Shown: piece after piece, positions 9,801 through 19,340 of the stretch
Layout of the letters: every line of letters begins with the position of its first letter
Position numbering within the stretch: position 1 is the first letter of the stretch
Assembly (NCBI GenBank): GCA_030761205.1
Contig: JAULJL010000041.1
Location: 3,792,001-3,856,000, forward strand
Length of the DNA stretch: 64,000 nt
Origin: Fremontodendron californicum
Taxonomy: Eukaryota; Streptophyta; Magnoliopsida; Malvales; Malvaceae
Direction of reading: 5' to 3'
Program-made: the position numbers and the translations under genes
The notes under the pieces: generated by a model
Seen by the model: only the letters and a program-made list of their open reading frames with translations
Told to the model about the DNA's origin: nothing
The model's database searches: none

Positions 9801-10554
9801 TAAAAACAGAATGCACATCACTAGGATATCTCATGGCCTCAAAAATGTTAAAGCGAATTATTTCACCATCAAATTCCATAGTTAAAGTGCCATCATGTAC
9901 ATCTATTTTAGTTCTTGTTGTTTTCAAGAATGGTCTCCCTAATAGAATAGGTGTGGGATTAGAAGACATCTCATCTTCCATCTCAATAACATAAAAGTCA
10001 GCGGGAAAAACCAATTCATTAACCTGTACAAGAACGTCTTCTACAACTCCTCTTGGATAAGTGTTAGAACGGTCAGCAAGTTGTATTATAACATCGGTTT
10101 CCTCTAATGGTCCTAGATTCAATGAAGCATAAATTGAATATGGCATGACATTAATAGATGCCCCTAGATCTAGCATAGCACGCTCAAACCTGGTGTTGCC
10201 TATCTTACAAGGAATGGTAAACATACCTGGATCCTTGCATTTAGGTGGGAGTTTCTTTTGAAGCACAGCTGACACATTCTCCCCCACACTTACCTTTTCA
10301 TTCCATTTCAACTTCCGTTTAGATGTGCACAACTCTTTTAGGAACTTGGCATATCTTGGCACTTGCTTGATAGCATCTAGTAAAGGAATGTTCACCTCTA
10401 CTTTCCAGAAAGTTTCCAAAATTTCCTTCTCTTGCTCCTCCTTCTTGGACTTTGCTAACCTGCTAGGAAAAGGTGGAGGAGTTATATAAGAAGGAAAGGA
10501 TGGTTTAGGAATTACATTTTTTAGTGGCTCGTTGGGATGTGAAGAGGATGCCAT
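6841..10554 (-). CDS. Athila-type Pol: protease, reverse transcriptase, RNase H, integrase (copy 1, late nonsense)
   Basis: The frame encodes the enzymes for cDNA synthesis and integration, here 1237 residues. In order: protease with DLGA (Asp129); RT with YCFLD (Asp517) and FMDD (579-582); RNase H from about Asp728; integrase with His934, His941, Cys972 and Cys975 and the catalytic triad Asp1004, Asp1063, Glu1099. The last pair is spaced D-X35-E. It is in frame with gag upstream; the Met at 10554 is only the first Met after the UAG at 10600-10602. A TTA-to-TAA change ends the frame at 6841, just before the GPF module; homology continues to the natural stop at 6655. All catalytic residues are present, so the lesion removes only the C-terminal integrase module. 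Confidence 0.93.
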   Translation of the reverse strand: MASSSHPNEPLKNVIPKPSFPSYITPPPFPSRLAKSKKEEQEKEILETFWKVEVNIPLLDAIKQVPRYAKFLKELCTSKRKLKWNEKVSVGENVSAVLQKKLPPKCKDPGMFTIPCKIGNTRFERAMLDLGASINVMPYSIYASLNLGPLEETDVIIQLADRSNTYPRGVVEDVLVQVNELVFPADFYVIEMEDEMSSNPTPILLGRPFLKTTRTKIDVHDGTLTMEFDGEIIRFNIFEAMRYPSDVHSVFNIDIIDSLVQQAYELDGEDNVEIVLSNHLGMGNAKLALNDQVEGALESLHSLQPKDARFDVSFIDLPLSNEKLLPSILQAPTLELKPLPNHLKYVFLGKKDTLPIIIAKELTPLQEERLIRVLREHKTAIGWTIADIKGISPSMCMHRILLEEGSKPTREAQRRLNPPMMEVVKKEILKLLDVGVIYPISDSKWVSPVQVVPKKSGVTVVTNNENELVPTRIQTGWRVCIDYRKLNSTTRKDHFPLPFIDQMLERLAGHSHYCFLDGFSGYNQIAIAPEDQEKTTFKCPFGTFAYRRMPFGLCNAPATFQRCMVSIFSDYVENIIEVFMDDFSVYGDSFDRCLENLTLVLERCMETNLVLNWEKCHFMVEQGIVLGHVISSRGIEVDKSKIDIMHSLPPPTNVREVRSFLGHAGFYRRFIKDFSKITLPLCKLLQKDVVFHFDDKCKEAFETLKGLLTSAPIIQPPDWNVPFEIMCDASDYAIGAVLGQRVGKASHAIYYASRTLNDAQLNYSTTEKELLAVVFALEKFRSYLIGTKVIVYSDHAALKYLLTKKEAKPRLIRWILLLQEFDLEIKDKRGSDNLVADHLSRLVHEEDALPLNENFPDEKLLFISTTTPWYADIVNYLVTKKLPQELTQAQRNKIKSDAKYYIWDDPYLWKHCSDQIIRRCVLETEFQSILTFCHSYACGGHFGSKRTAMKVLDSGFYWPTIFKDAYLFCKSCDRCQRTGNLGARNQMPQTPILIVEIFDVWGMDFMGPFPPSFGNLYILLAVDYVSKWVEAKSTRTNDSKVVSDFVKTNIFARFGTPKAIISDRGTHFCNRTMEALLRKYNITHKVSTSYHPQTSGQAEVSNREVKSILEKTVNPNRKDWSSRLDDALWAYRTAYKTPIGMSPYRLVYGKPCHLPVELEHKSYWAIKQCNMEMDETGKKRKLDLQELEEIRNDAYQNSRIYKKKTKAFHDKMISRKEFVVGQKVLLFHSRLKLYPGK

Positions 10555-10599
10555 GGTATTGTTCTCCCCTTGAGCACTATCATTTTGTGGTGTCTCTAG

Positions 10600-11988
10600 C
10601 TATTTCCCACTTCTTAAAGTTATAGCATTGGCATTCTCTCTTGGATTTACTATGGTTTGGGAAGGTAATTTCCCAGAATCCCTTGCTTGCATTTGACTCA
10701 TGGTTGTTGCCAATTGCCCTATTTGAGTCTCCAAATTTCGAATACTTGTCTTTGTTTCCTGTTGAAATTGAATTGTATTAGTAGAAAGAGCTTTAACAAG
10801 ATCTTCAAGAGAAGTACCTGAATTTTGGGTGGGTGGTACTTGTTGTCGGGTTTGGTATGGTTGTTGCACTCTTTGCTGAAAACCCGGTGGCCTGTGGTCA
10901 AATGGTGGAGGAATAGTTTGTGATTGGTTCCCTCCATAATTGAAGTTTGGATGATCCCTCCATCCTGGATTGTAAGTGTTTGAGTAGGGATCATATTTCC
11001 TTGATTGGTTCTGAAATCCACCCATGGCATTCACATGTTCATTGGTATCCTCTTGAAGTGTTGGACACATATCAGTTTGGTGCCCTATGTTTGAACATAT
11101 GCCACAAGCCTTTATTTGTTGTATTTTACCTACAGCCAATTGTTGAACAAGAGAAGTCAGTTTATCAAATTTTTGTTCAAGGGATGATATACTTACCTCA
11201 TTAACTCTCTTGGGTTGTGGTGGTGGATCTTGTCTCATTGAGAACTGTTGAGAATTGGCTGCCATGTTGGAGATTAATGTTCTAGCAGCTCTGGGAGTCT
11301 TATCAACTAGAGCTCCCCCACTAGCGGCATCTATCATACTTCTCTCCATGGGCATGAGACCTTCATAGAAGTATTGGATGAGAAGTTGTTCACTTATTTG
11401 ATGGTGTGGACATGATGCACAAAGTTTCTTGAACCTCTCCCAATATTCATATAAGGACTCTCCGTTGTATTGCCGAATCCCACATATCTCTTTCCTAATG
11501 TTGGCAGCCTTAGATGCTGGGAAATACCTTTCCAAGAATGCTTTCTTCAAATCATTCCATGTAGTGATGGTCCCGGATGGTAGATAGTAGAGCCATTCCT
11601 TTGCTGAATCAGCTAGAGAGAATGGGAAGGCTCTCAACTTAACTTGCTCTTCCGTGACCCCTGTTGGTCTCATGCTTGAGCAAACTACATGGAATTCCTT
11701 GAGGTGCTTATTTGGATCCTCTCCTGCAAAACCATGAAAAGTTGGGAGAAGATGAATCAAACCAGATTTTAATTCAAAAGCTACCTCAAGATTAGCATAT
11801 TCAATGCATAATGGTTGTTGACCCAAGTCCGGAGCGGCTAGCTCCTTGAGAGTTCGGTTGTCAGCTGCTGCCATCTCTCCTTGCTTTTCTTGGATGTTTT
11901 GGATCAACTCCTCGATTGGTTGTTGGTGAGAAGTTATAAATTCCCGAATTCTCCTAAGTCGTAAGTCTTCTTCGGGAGCTTGGAACAT
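10600..11988 (-). CDS. Athila-type Gag (copy 1)
   Basis: The structural protein that assembles the particle, 462 residues. The Gag core (about 88-215, with the EWLYYLPSGTITTW and ERYFP signatures) is followed by a Gln/Pro-rich linker and one zinc knuckle, C295-X2-C298-X4-H303-X4-C308. It ends at ITLRSGK-UAG. The related copy in D has CAA instead of UAG and reads on into protease in the same frame, so gag and pol are one frame interrupted by a single stop here. The start codon at 11986-11988 follows a U-rich leader from the primer site. No other lesion is visible. Confidence 0.92.
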   Translation of the reverse strand: MFQAPEEDLRLRRIREFITSHQQPIEELIQNIQEKQGEMAAADNRTLKELAAPDLGQQPLCIEYANLEVAFELKSGLIHLLPTFHGFAGEDPNKHLKEFHVVCSSMRPTGVTEEQVKLRAFPFSLADSAKEWLYYLPSGTITTWNDLKKAFLERYFPASKAANIRKEICGIRQYNGESLYEYWERFKKLCASCPHHQISEQLLIQYFYEGLMPMERSMIDAASGGALVDKTPRAARTLISNMAANSQQFSMRQDPPPQPKRVNEVSISSLEQKFDKLTSLVQQLAVGKIQQIKACGICSNIGHQTDMCPTLQEDTNEHVNAMGGFQNQSRKYDPYSNTYNPGWRDHPNFNYGGNQSQTIPPPFDHRPPGFQQRVQQPYQTRQQVPPTQNSGTSLEDLVKALSTNTIQFQQETKTSIRNLETQIGQLATTMSQMQARDSGKLPSQTIVNPRENANAITLRSGK

Positions 11989-12071
11989 TCACTAATAAAA
12001 AAAATAAGAAAGTAAATAATTAGAACAGAAAATAAGAATAAACCAATAAACTAATAAACTAAAGAAAGCAA

Positions 12072-12089
12072 TCCCCGGCAACGGCGCCA
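12072..12089 (-). other. Primer binding site, tRNA-Asp type (copy 1)
   Basis: The minus strand reads TGGCGCCGTTGCCGGGGA, 6 bases inside the 5' LTR. This is the tRNA-Asp-type primer site characteristic of Athila-lineage elements. Confidence 0.88.
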
Positions 12090-12095
12090 AAAATT

Positions 12096-13910
12096 TGATG
12101 CACCCAAAAGAGTGTATCTTATTTAACCTTGCACTAAAAAGATCAATTGTAAGTATAGTAGTTAGCAAGGGTCGAGTCCTCAGGAATTGGGTTTTAGTTT
12201 ATAAGTTAATAGTTTAAAACTTAAATTCAAGAACAATAAAAGAAAAGGGGTTTTTGAAATCAGATTTAAACTAAAGTAAATAATAAGAATAAGATGCAAG
12301 GCGGTATAACCAGCCAATAAAAATAAAACAAAGTTAATATACAAATTAGGCGGTATAACCAGCCAATAAAAATAAATATACTTTTAAAAATAAGCAAACT
12401 AGAAAAGTAAGAAAACAAGTAAGTAAGAAGAATCAAATATGAAAAATATGGTTAAGGTTTCATTCTCCACCACTAGACATCATTAAGAATCAATTTCAGA
12501 TCTATCAATATCAACCAACTATCAAAGTTAACAACCGTAGATAACAACAAGCTCTGTTATCCCAATCTTTCCTTAGTTTGTCGTTAAATAGAACAAGCTC
12601 TCTATTTAATCTCTAACCATTAAACAACCTAGAATAAGCTCTCTAAATTCAATTTAATGGCAGCTTTATGATGAGAAAGATAGGTTGATCTAAGCAACAA
12701 ACACATAAGCTCGGATTGTTCAACTTAGGTTATGTTCCACTTTGCAATTATTGAAAACTTGACCATAATCATTAATCACAAATTGCCACTTATGAATAGG
12801 AAATCAAGACAATTACACGGATCAAGACTCCTAAACTAGCAATAGATAATTATCAAGATCTATCTAGTTGTACACCTAAATAAATCAAGACAACATCATG
12901 AACAATTTTTGTAGAAGAACATAAGCAACTTTGATAGAAAATTAATGATAGATAGAATCTGAAAATCAATCACAAAACATGTCTAGGGCTTTGAAATCAC
13001 CCTTAACCAAATAGAAGTTTAGCCTAGCATAGGCATTGTAAACATAAACATAAAATTAAAGAGAATCTAAGAAGAAAATAAAAGAAAGAAAGAAGAAGAG
13101 GAAGAATATTAATTATCCAGCCTCTTGCTCTCTCTAAAGAAAAAGAAAACTAGAGAAAAGAAAGAAGAAGAAAACTTAGAGAATTTTATTACAATGGCTA
13201 ATATCCTACCAATCTACAATCCCTTACAATCATCCAAGGCCCTCTATTTATACACATTTTGGAGGGCTAAATGACAAGAAACAAGCTTTACAAATTTCAA
13301 AGCTAGGTATAATAGGTGGGTGCATTTTTCTAACAATTTTCGTCATATTGTATGACAATTTTGATCAGCCAACTTGATGGTCAATTTTGTCAATATTGGA
13401 GGCTTGATCTGATCACATGGTCTTCTAGAAAAATGTTCCCCTATCAGTTAGTGATCCATAGCCGTTGGAATCAGCTCATTTGCTGATGTGGATCAGAAGA
13501 TATGGTCAAAATACCAAAACTGGTTAGCACAAACGTCATTGCACATCAGCCAACTTGATGGTCGATTTCGCTAGGGAAAACGACTCCGTTTCAAGAAGTG
13601 TAAAACATGAAAAAGATAGATATGCCTCTTAACTTTGCACGGTTAAAATTTCAGCCTTATTTCTTCACTGAAACTCCAGATATAGCTGATATGGCAAAAG
13701 GTGTCGGAACTGGAACTGAACTGGATTTGCCCTTAATTGTTGATTTAACCTAGTAATCTGAAATCACTCAAAGAAACTCATGAAAAAACACCAAATTACA
13801 TAAAAATATAAAAGATCATAAACACAATTAGACTAAGCAATAATAACTCGTATTTGACGCAAACCAATAATAAAACATAACTAAAAACTATATAATTATA
13901 CGAGTTATCA
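12096..13910 (-). repeat. 5' LTR of copy 1 (1815 bp)
   Basis: Plus-strand bounds are TGATGCACCC and GAGTTATCA. It has two minisatellite units (from 12300) and a TATA box at 13242-13252. The right border joins LTR-interior sequence of copy 2; GAATG (13911-13915) is the expected half of a target duplication. Confidence 0.92.
13242..13252 (-). promoter_or_regulatory. TATA box of copy 1 5' LTR
   Basis: TATAAATAGAG on the minus strand. This is the promoter that would drive the full-length RNA of the most complete copy. Confidence 0.75.
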
Positions 13911-14382
13911 GAATGAAACCTTAACCATATTTTTCGTATTTGATTCTTCTTACTTACTTGTTTTCTTACTTTTCTAGTTTGCTTATTTTTAAAACTATAT
14001 TTATTTTTATTGGCTGGTTATACCGCCTAATTTATTTTTATTGGCTGGTTATACCGCCTAATTTTCTATATATTTATATTTATATTGTAAAGATTATATT
14101 TATATAAATATATTATCTGTATATTAACTTTGTTTTATGCTTGTTTGGCGACGTGATTTTAGATCTCGTCGTTTAGTTAGATTTTATTGTGAAACTTTTT
14201 CAGGTAATCCTTCTTAAGAAAACCTCCTTTTTCTTTTATTATTTTCTTTGAACGTAAGTTATAAACTAATAACTCATAGATTAAAACCCAATCCCTGAGG
14301 ACTCGACCCTTGCTAATCATTATACTTACAATTGATCTTTTTAGTGCAAGGTTAAATAAGATACACTCTTTTGGGTGCATCA
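13911..14382 (+). repeat. 5' LTR of copy 2, right-hand 472 bp
   Basis: It starts mid-LTR at GAATGAAACC and ends GGGTGCATCA directly before the primer site. It carries two minisatellite units and the TTTCAGGTAATCC segment shared with the LTR at 22173-24012. Confidence 0.88.
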
Positions 14383-14388
14383 AATTTT

Positions 14389-14406
14389 TGGCGCCGTTGC
14401 CGGGGA
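14389..14406 (+). other. Primer binding site, tRNA-Asp type (copy 2)
   Basis: TGGCGCCGTTGCCGGGGA, six bases after the LTR end. Confidence 0.88.
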
Positions 14407-14496
14407 TTGCTTTCTTTATTTTATTAGTTTATTGGTTTATTCTTATTTTCTGTTCTAATTATTTACTTTCTTATTATTTTTTATTTTTTTTAGTGA

Positions 14497-15783
14497 ATGT
14501 TCCAAGCTCTTGAAGAAGACTTAAAACTTAGGAGAATTCGGGAATTTATAACTTCTCACCAACAACCAATTGAGGAGTTGCTCCAAAACATCCAAGAGGA
14601 GCAAAGAGAGATGGCAGCAGCTGACAACCGTTCTAACACTTATCCAAGAGGAGTTGTAGAAGACGTTCTTGTACAGGTTAATGAATTGGTTTTTCCCGCT
14701 GACTTTTATGTTATTGAGATGGAAGATGAGATGTCTTCTAATCCCACACCTATTCTATTAGGGAGACCATTCTTGAAAACAGCAAGAACTAAAATAGATG
14801 TACATGAGGGCACTTTAACTATGGAATTTGATGGTGAAATAATTCGCTTTAACATTTTTGAGGCCATGAGATATCCTAGTGATGTGCATTCTGTTTTTAA
14901 TATTGATATAATTGACTCACTAGTGCAGCAAGCTTATGAGCTAGATGGTGAAGATAGTGTGGAAATAGTCCTTAGCAACCATCTCGGAATGGGGAATGCT
15001 AAACTAGCCTTGAATGACCATGTGGAAGAGGCACTAGAATATTTACACTCGCTGCCACCTAAAGATGCAAGGTTTGATGTTTCATTTATTGATTTGCCTT
15101 TATCTAATGAGAAACTTCTACCTTCCATTTTGCAGGCACCAACTTTAGAGTTGAAACCACTACCGAACCACTTGAAATATGTGTTCTTAGGTAAAAAGGA
15201 TACACTACCGATCATCATTGCCAAAGAGCTCACACCTTTGCAAGAAGAGCGACTTATCCGGGTGCTTAGAGAGCATAAAACAGCAATTGGTTGGACAATT
15301 GCCGATATCAAGGGAATAAGCCCATCTATGTGCATGCACCGGATTTTGTTAGAGCAGGCGTCCAAACCAACAAGAGAAGCACAAAGAAGATTGAACCCTC
15401 CTATGATGGAGGTTGTGAAAAAGGAGATACTGAAGCTCCTAGATGTTGGAGTGATCTATCCTATCTCGGATAGCAAATGGGTGAGCCCGGTCCAAGTGGT
15501 TCCAAAGAAATCAGGTGTAACGGTGGTAACAAATAATGAGAATGAACTTATTCCTACTAGGATTCAAACAGGATGGCGAGTTTGTATTGATTATCGTAAA
15601 CTTAATTCCACAACTCGCAAAGACCACTTTCCTTTACCTTTTATTGATCAAATGCTTGAAAGATTAAAACAACATTCACATGTCCATTTGGTACTTTTGC
15701 ATACCGGCATATGCCATTTGGTCTTTGTAATGCACCAGCTACATTCCAAAGGTGTATGGTTAGCATATTTTCAGATTATGTAG
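14497..15783 (+). pseudogene. gag-protease-RT fusion by internal deletion (copy 2)
   Basis: The first 45 residues are the Gag N-terminus (MFQALEEDLK...). The frame then jumps, in frame, to the second half of the protease (SNTYPRGVVED), removing the capsid, zinc knuckle and DLGA active site. The join lies in GACAACCG/GACCG microhomology. The frame runs on through the protease-RT linker and early RT. A second deletion of about 79 bp near 15667 then removes the YCFLD region with the first RT aspartate and shifts the frame, so the last 40-odd residues are out of frame. This product cannot support replication. Confidence 0.9.
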
Positions 15784-17966
15784 AGAACATCATAGAAGTG
15801 TTTATGGATGATTTTAGTGTCTATGGTGATTCTTTTGATAGATGTCTAGAGAACCTTACACTTGTACTTGAAAGATGCATGGAAACTAACCTTGTTTTGA
15901 ATTGGGAAAAATGTCACTTTATGGTAGAACAAGGAATAGTTTTGGGCCATGTTATTTCTTCTAGAGGGATAGAGGTTGATAAGTCTAAAATAGATATTAT
16001 GCATTCTTTACCACCTCCCACAAATGTGAGAGAGGTTCGTTCTTTTCTTGGACATGCAGGTTTCTATAGGAGATTTATCAAAGACTTCTCAAAGATCACA
16101 TTACCTCTTTGCAAGCTACTACAAAAAGATGTGGTTTTCCACTTTGATGACAAATGCAAAGAGGCGTTTGAAACATTGAAGGGACTCTTGACATCAGCTC
16201 CTATCATCCAACCACCATATTGGAATGTACCTTTTGAAATCATGTGTGATGCTAGTGACTATGCCATTGGAGCTGTTTTGGGCCAACGGGTTGGCAAAGC
16301 CTCACATGCCATTTATTATGCCTCCCGAACTCTTAATGATGCTCAATTGAACTATTCCACTACTAAAAAAGAACTTTTGGCTGTTGTATTTGCTTTAGAA
16401 AATTTTCGATCTTATTTAATTGGTACTAAAGTAATTGTATATTCTGACCATGCAGCCCTTAAGTACTTACTCACTAAGAAGGAGGCCAAACCAAGGTTGA
16501 TTAGATGGATACTTCTCTTACAAGAGTTTGATTTGGAGATAAAAGATAAGAGAGGTAGTGACAACCTGGTTGCGGACCATCTTAGCCGTTTAGTTCATGA
16601 AGAGGATGCACTACCCTTGAATGAGAACTTTCCGGATGAGCAACTTCTTTTTATAAGTACAACAACTCCTTGGTATGCCGATATTGTTAATTACTTAGTT
16701 ACCAAGAAGTTGCCACAAGAGTTGACACAAGCTCAAAGAAATAAGATCAAGAGTGATGCCAAATATTACATATGGGATGATCCTTACCTTTGGAAGCATT
16801 GCTCCGATCAGATTATAAGAAGGTGTGTACTCGAATCTGAATTTCAATCTATTCTCACCTTTTGTCACTCTTATGCATGTGGAGGACACTTTGGATCCAA
16901 AAGAACAGCCATGAAAGTTCTTGATTCTGGATTTTATTGGCCTACTATATTCAAAGATGCATACCTCTTTTGCAAGTCATGTGATCGTTGCCAAAGAACA
17001 GGTAGCTTAGGTGCTAGAAATCAAATGCCTCAAACTCCAATACTTATTGTTGAAATTTTTGATGTATGGGGCATGGATTTCATGGGACCTTTTCCTTCTT
17101 ATTTTGGTAATCTTTATATTTTACTTGCCGTTGATTATGTTTCAAAGTGGGTGGAAGCAAAATCCACTAGGACTAATGACTTTAAAGTGGTTTCAGATTT
17201 TGTCAAGACTAACATCTTTGCTAGGTTTGGAACGCCAAAGGCCATAATCAGCGATAGAGGTACTCACTTTTGCAATAGGACTATGGAAACACTTTTGAGG
17301 AATTATAACATCACACACAAGGTCTCCACCTCATATCATCCTCAAACTAGTGGGCAAGCTGAAGTGTCAAACCGAGAAGTTAAGTCCATCCTTGAAAAGA
17401 CAGTTAATCCAAAAAGGAAGGATTGGAGTTCACGACTTGATGATGCACTTTGGGCTTATAGGACAGCATATAAAACACCCATTGGTATGTCTCCTTATCG
17501 ACTTGTTTATGGTAAGCCTTGTCATCTTCCGGTTGAATTGGAACATAAATCATATTGGGCTATCAAACAATGCAACATGGAGATGGATGAGACAGGAAAG
17601 AAAAGAAAACTTGACCTACAAGAATTAGAGGAGATAAGGAATGATGCCTATCAGAATTCTAGGATTTACAAGGAAAAGACTAAGGCATTCCATGACAAGA
17701 TGATATCAAGAAAGGAATTCGTTGTTGGACAAAAAGTTCTTCTCTTCCATTCACGCCTTAAGTTATTTCCAGGTAAGTTACGTTCTCGTTGGGTTGGACC
17801 CTTTGTTATTACTAATGTATTTACTCATGGTGCAGTTGAAATCCAAAGCCCAAAAACAGATAAGGCATTCAAAGTGAATGGTCATAGATTGAAGCCTTAC
17901 TATGAGAACTTTTCAATACAAGATGTAGAGGAGTTTCCACTTTTTGAGCCAAATTATGTTGAATAA
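15711..17966 (+). pseudogene. RT C-terminal half, RNase H and integrase (copy 2)
   Basis: This open 751-residue remainder of pol begins just after the 79-bp deletion, at MPFGLCNAPATF. FMDD, the RNase H motifs, the HHCC region and the DD35E triad are all visible. Unlike copy 1, the C-terminus is complete: GPF module (RSRWVGPFVITNVFTHGAVEI) and natural stop at 17966. The glutamate at the RNase H EKELLA motif reads KKELLA here. Without the upstream half of RT it is a fragment of a dead gene, although its own frame is clean. Confidence 0.9.
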
Positions 17967-18166
17967 TAATGGCATGGGTCTAAGTCAGGCTGAGGACAAT
18001 AAACCAAGCGCTTCTTGGGAGGCAACCCAAAAGGATGGAGAGCATCTATTATATCAGATTTGCATATTCCTTACTCTCCATCATTCTATCTTTTATTGTT
18101 TTTCTTTTCTTTTGTTTAATAGTTCTTTTCTCTTACATATAATTCTTGCATTGGGGGATAATAGCA

Positions 18167-18203
18167 TTACATTGAGGACAATGTAAAAATTATGTGTGGG
18201 GGG
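18167..18203 (+). promoter_or_regulatory. Hairpin plus G-run module before the NABP-like gene
   Basis: A perfect 8-bp stem (TTACATTG/CAATGTAA) followed by TGTGTGGGGGG. It lies about 240 bp upstream of the NABP-like ATG, a position shared with copy 1 (6417-6454). Confidence 0.5.
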
Positions 18204-18420
18204 AAGAATTTAGGATTTTGTTTAGAGTTTTTTGTTTTTGAGTCTTTTTAGGTTGTTTTTCTTTCTGATCCTTGTTTTGAAAATAACTAGATGTAAATAT
18301 AATTTTTATTATTTTTTAACCCTGGTTAAATGGCGGATAACGGTACTCCGTGATTATTTAAGTCGGTTCCATCAGCTACCCACAAAACTGATATTGTATA
18401 TAAATTTCTCTTTCAATTTC

Positions 18421-18441
18421 TCTTTCATTTTTTTTTTCAGG
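18421..18441 (+). other. Probable 3' splice site before the NABP-like gene
   Basis: A polypyrimidine run ends in TTTTTTTCAG|G with the start codon immediately after. The same arrangement, with a variable T run, precedes this gene in all five copies. The matching donor is not identifiable by eye. Confidence 0.45.
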
Positions 18442-18978
18442 ATGGATGATATTCTCACACGATTGCAGAAACGATTTCCTACTTTTCCTCGAAATATTTT
18501 ACTGAAGCTTTACCAAGTTCGATTTGAAAGATTAAGAATGCTTATGCACAAAGGGATTCCTGGAGACATACGTTGGATAATTGAAGCCAAGGTACGTGAA
18601 GATGAATATCTTCCTGTTTTGCATTTACCAGGTACAGGTAGAAGCACTTTTGCAAAGAAGCGACGAGCAAAGCGCATGAGTTCAAATTGCCACAAATGTG
18701 CACGATGGACGTGTAGCGGTAAATGTCGTTCTATTGGGATTCCGTCCTCTAATCGAGATGATAAAATTGAATTCATTAAGGATGGACTGAGTAAGGAGAA
18801 TTTGGGTAATATCCAACTTTCTCTTGAGACGCATCCTAGTGGAGACGTACAAAGAGAAATTCTTGATTTATGGCCGCAATTCCAAAGGGAATGGCAACAT
18901 CTTGGGAATTTGATGTTAAAAGACCCTGTTTGCCAGCTTGTAAGAAAACTGGATGGGAAGCATATCCTCGACTCATAG
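18442..18978 (+). CDS. Cysteine-rich nucleic-acid-binding-like protein (copy 2)
   Basis: 178 residues, colinear with the copy 1 protein. The basic box reads GTGRSTFAKKRRAKR (64-78), which keeps the Ala of the viral-type motif that copy 1 has changed to Gly. Cys83, 86, 91 and 95 are intact, and residue 92 is Ser rather than Asn. An in-frame extension upstream to 18232 would add a hydrophobic stretch and make 248 residues. I prefer the ATG at 18442 because it abuts the acceptor signal and is the start shared by all copies. The gene is open although gag-pol of the same element is wrecked, which fits recent arrival or use in trans. Confidence 0.6.
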   Translation: MDDILTRLQKRFPTFPRNILLKLYQVRFERLRMLMHKGIPGDIRWIIEAKVREDEYLPVLHLPGTGRSTFAKKRRAKRMSSNCHKCARWTCSGKCRSIGIPSSNRDDKIEFIKDGLSKENLGNIQLSLETHPSGDVQREILDLWPQFQREWQHLGNLMLKDPVCQLVRKLDGKHILDS

Positions 18979-19340
18979 AAGGCGTTTAAGCCGTTTCTGG
19001 ACGTAAAACCAGAGGAAGATGTGAGCCACAATCACAACTAAATAAATGACTTCTCAGCTTTTGGTTTGATTTGCAATAACTTCATTTCGGTTTAATTTAC
19101 GTGTTGTTCGATTTGTGTAATTATTCTCGTTTTTTTTTTGCATTGGTCTTTTACAGTTGATTTTTCTTCCCTTTTTGATTTTCTTCCTGAAATCACGCAA
19201 AAATCTTTTGTTAGGTTAACATTTTCTTCTGACAGGTCAAATACACTTTCGGCGACATTATTACTCTTGTCTGATTCACTACTCAGTCCTCTATATATTA
19301 CACCATGTACTCATTCTCATTCAGGCACTCGAAAAAAAAA
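18979..19340 (+). other. Spacer between NABP-like and LOG genes, copy 2
   Basis: 362 bp with pyrimidine tracts and acceptor-like TTTTACAG (about 19150) and CATTCAG (about 19323). A Ser/Leu-rich upstream frame (19138-19419) overlaps the LOG start in another frame and could dampen LOG translation. I see no other gene. Confidence 0.4.

Larger units (their letters stand above)
3812..13910 (-). mobile_element. Copy 1: Athila-like retrotransposon with gag-pol, NABP-like and LOG genes
   Basis: Read right to left: 5' LTR, tRNA-Asp-type primer site, gag, pol, NABP-like gene, LOG gene, and the start of the tail. The tail is cut at 3812 by copy 0, so the 3' LTR is not visible. This is the most complete autonomous-type copy. 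Its visible lesions are one UAG between gag and pol and one late stop in pol. Its 5' LTR ends exactly at 13910 against the interior of a plus-strand LTR, so it probably inserted into copy 2. Confidence 0.9.
17967..18441 (+). other. Post-pol spacer of copy 2: hairpins, G-run, acceptor-like site
   Basis: It contains the palindrome AAGCGCTT (18006-18013), the stem-loop TTGGG-AGGCAA-CCCAA (18015-18030) and the hairpin/G-run module (18167-18203). A 20-nt U-rich tract ends in CAG|G at 18438-18441, one base before the NABP-like ATG. Env-like genes of Athila/Calypso elements are thought to be expressed by splicing, and this layout suggests the same here. Confidence 0.55.
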
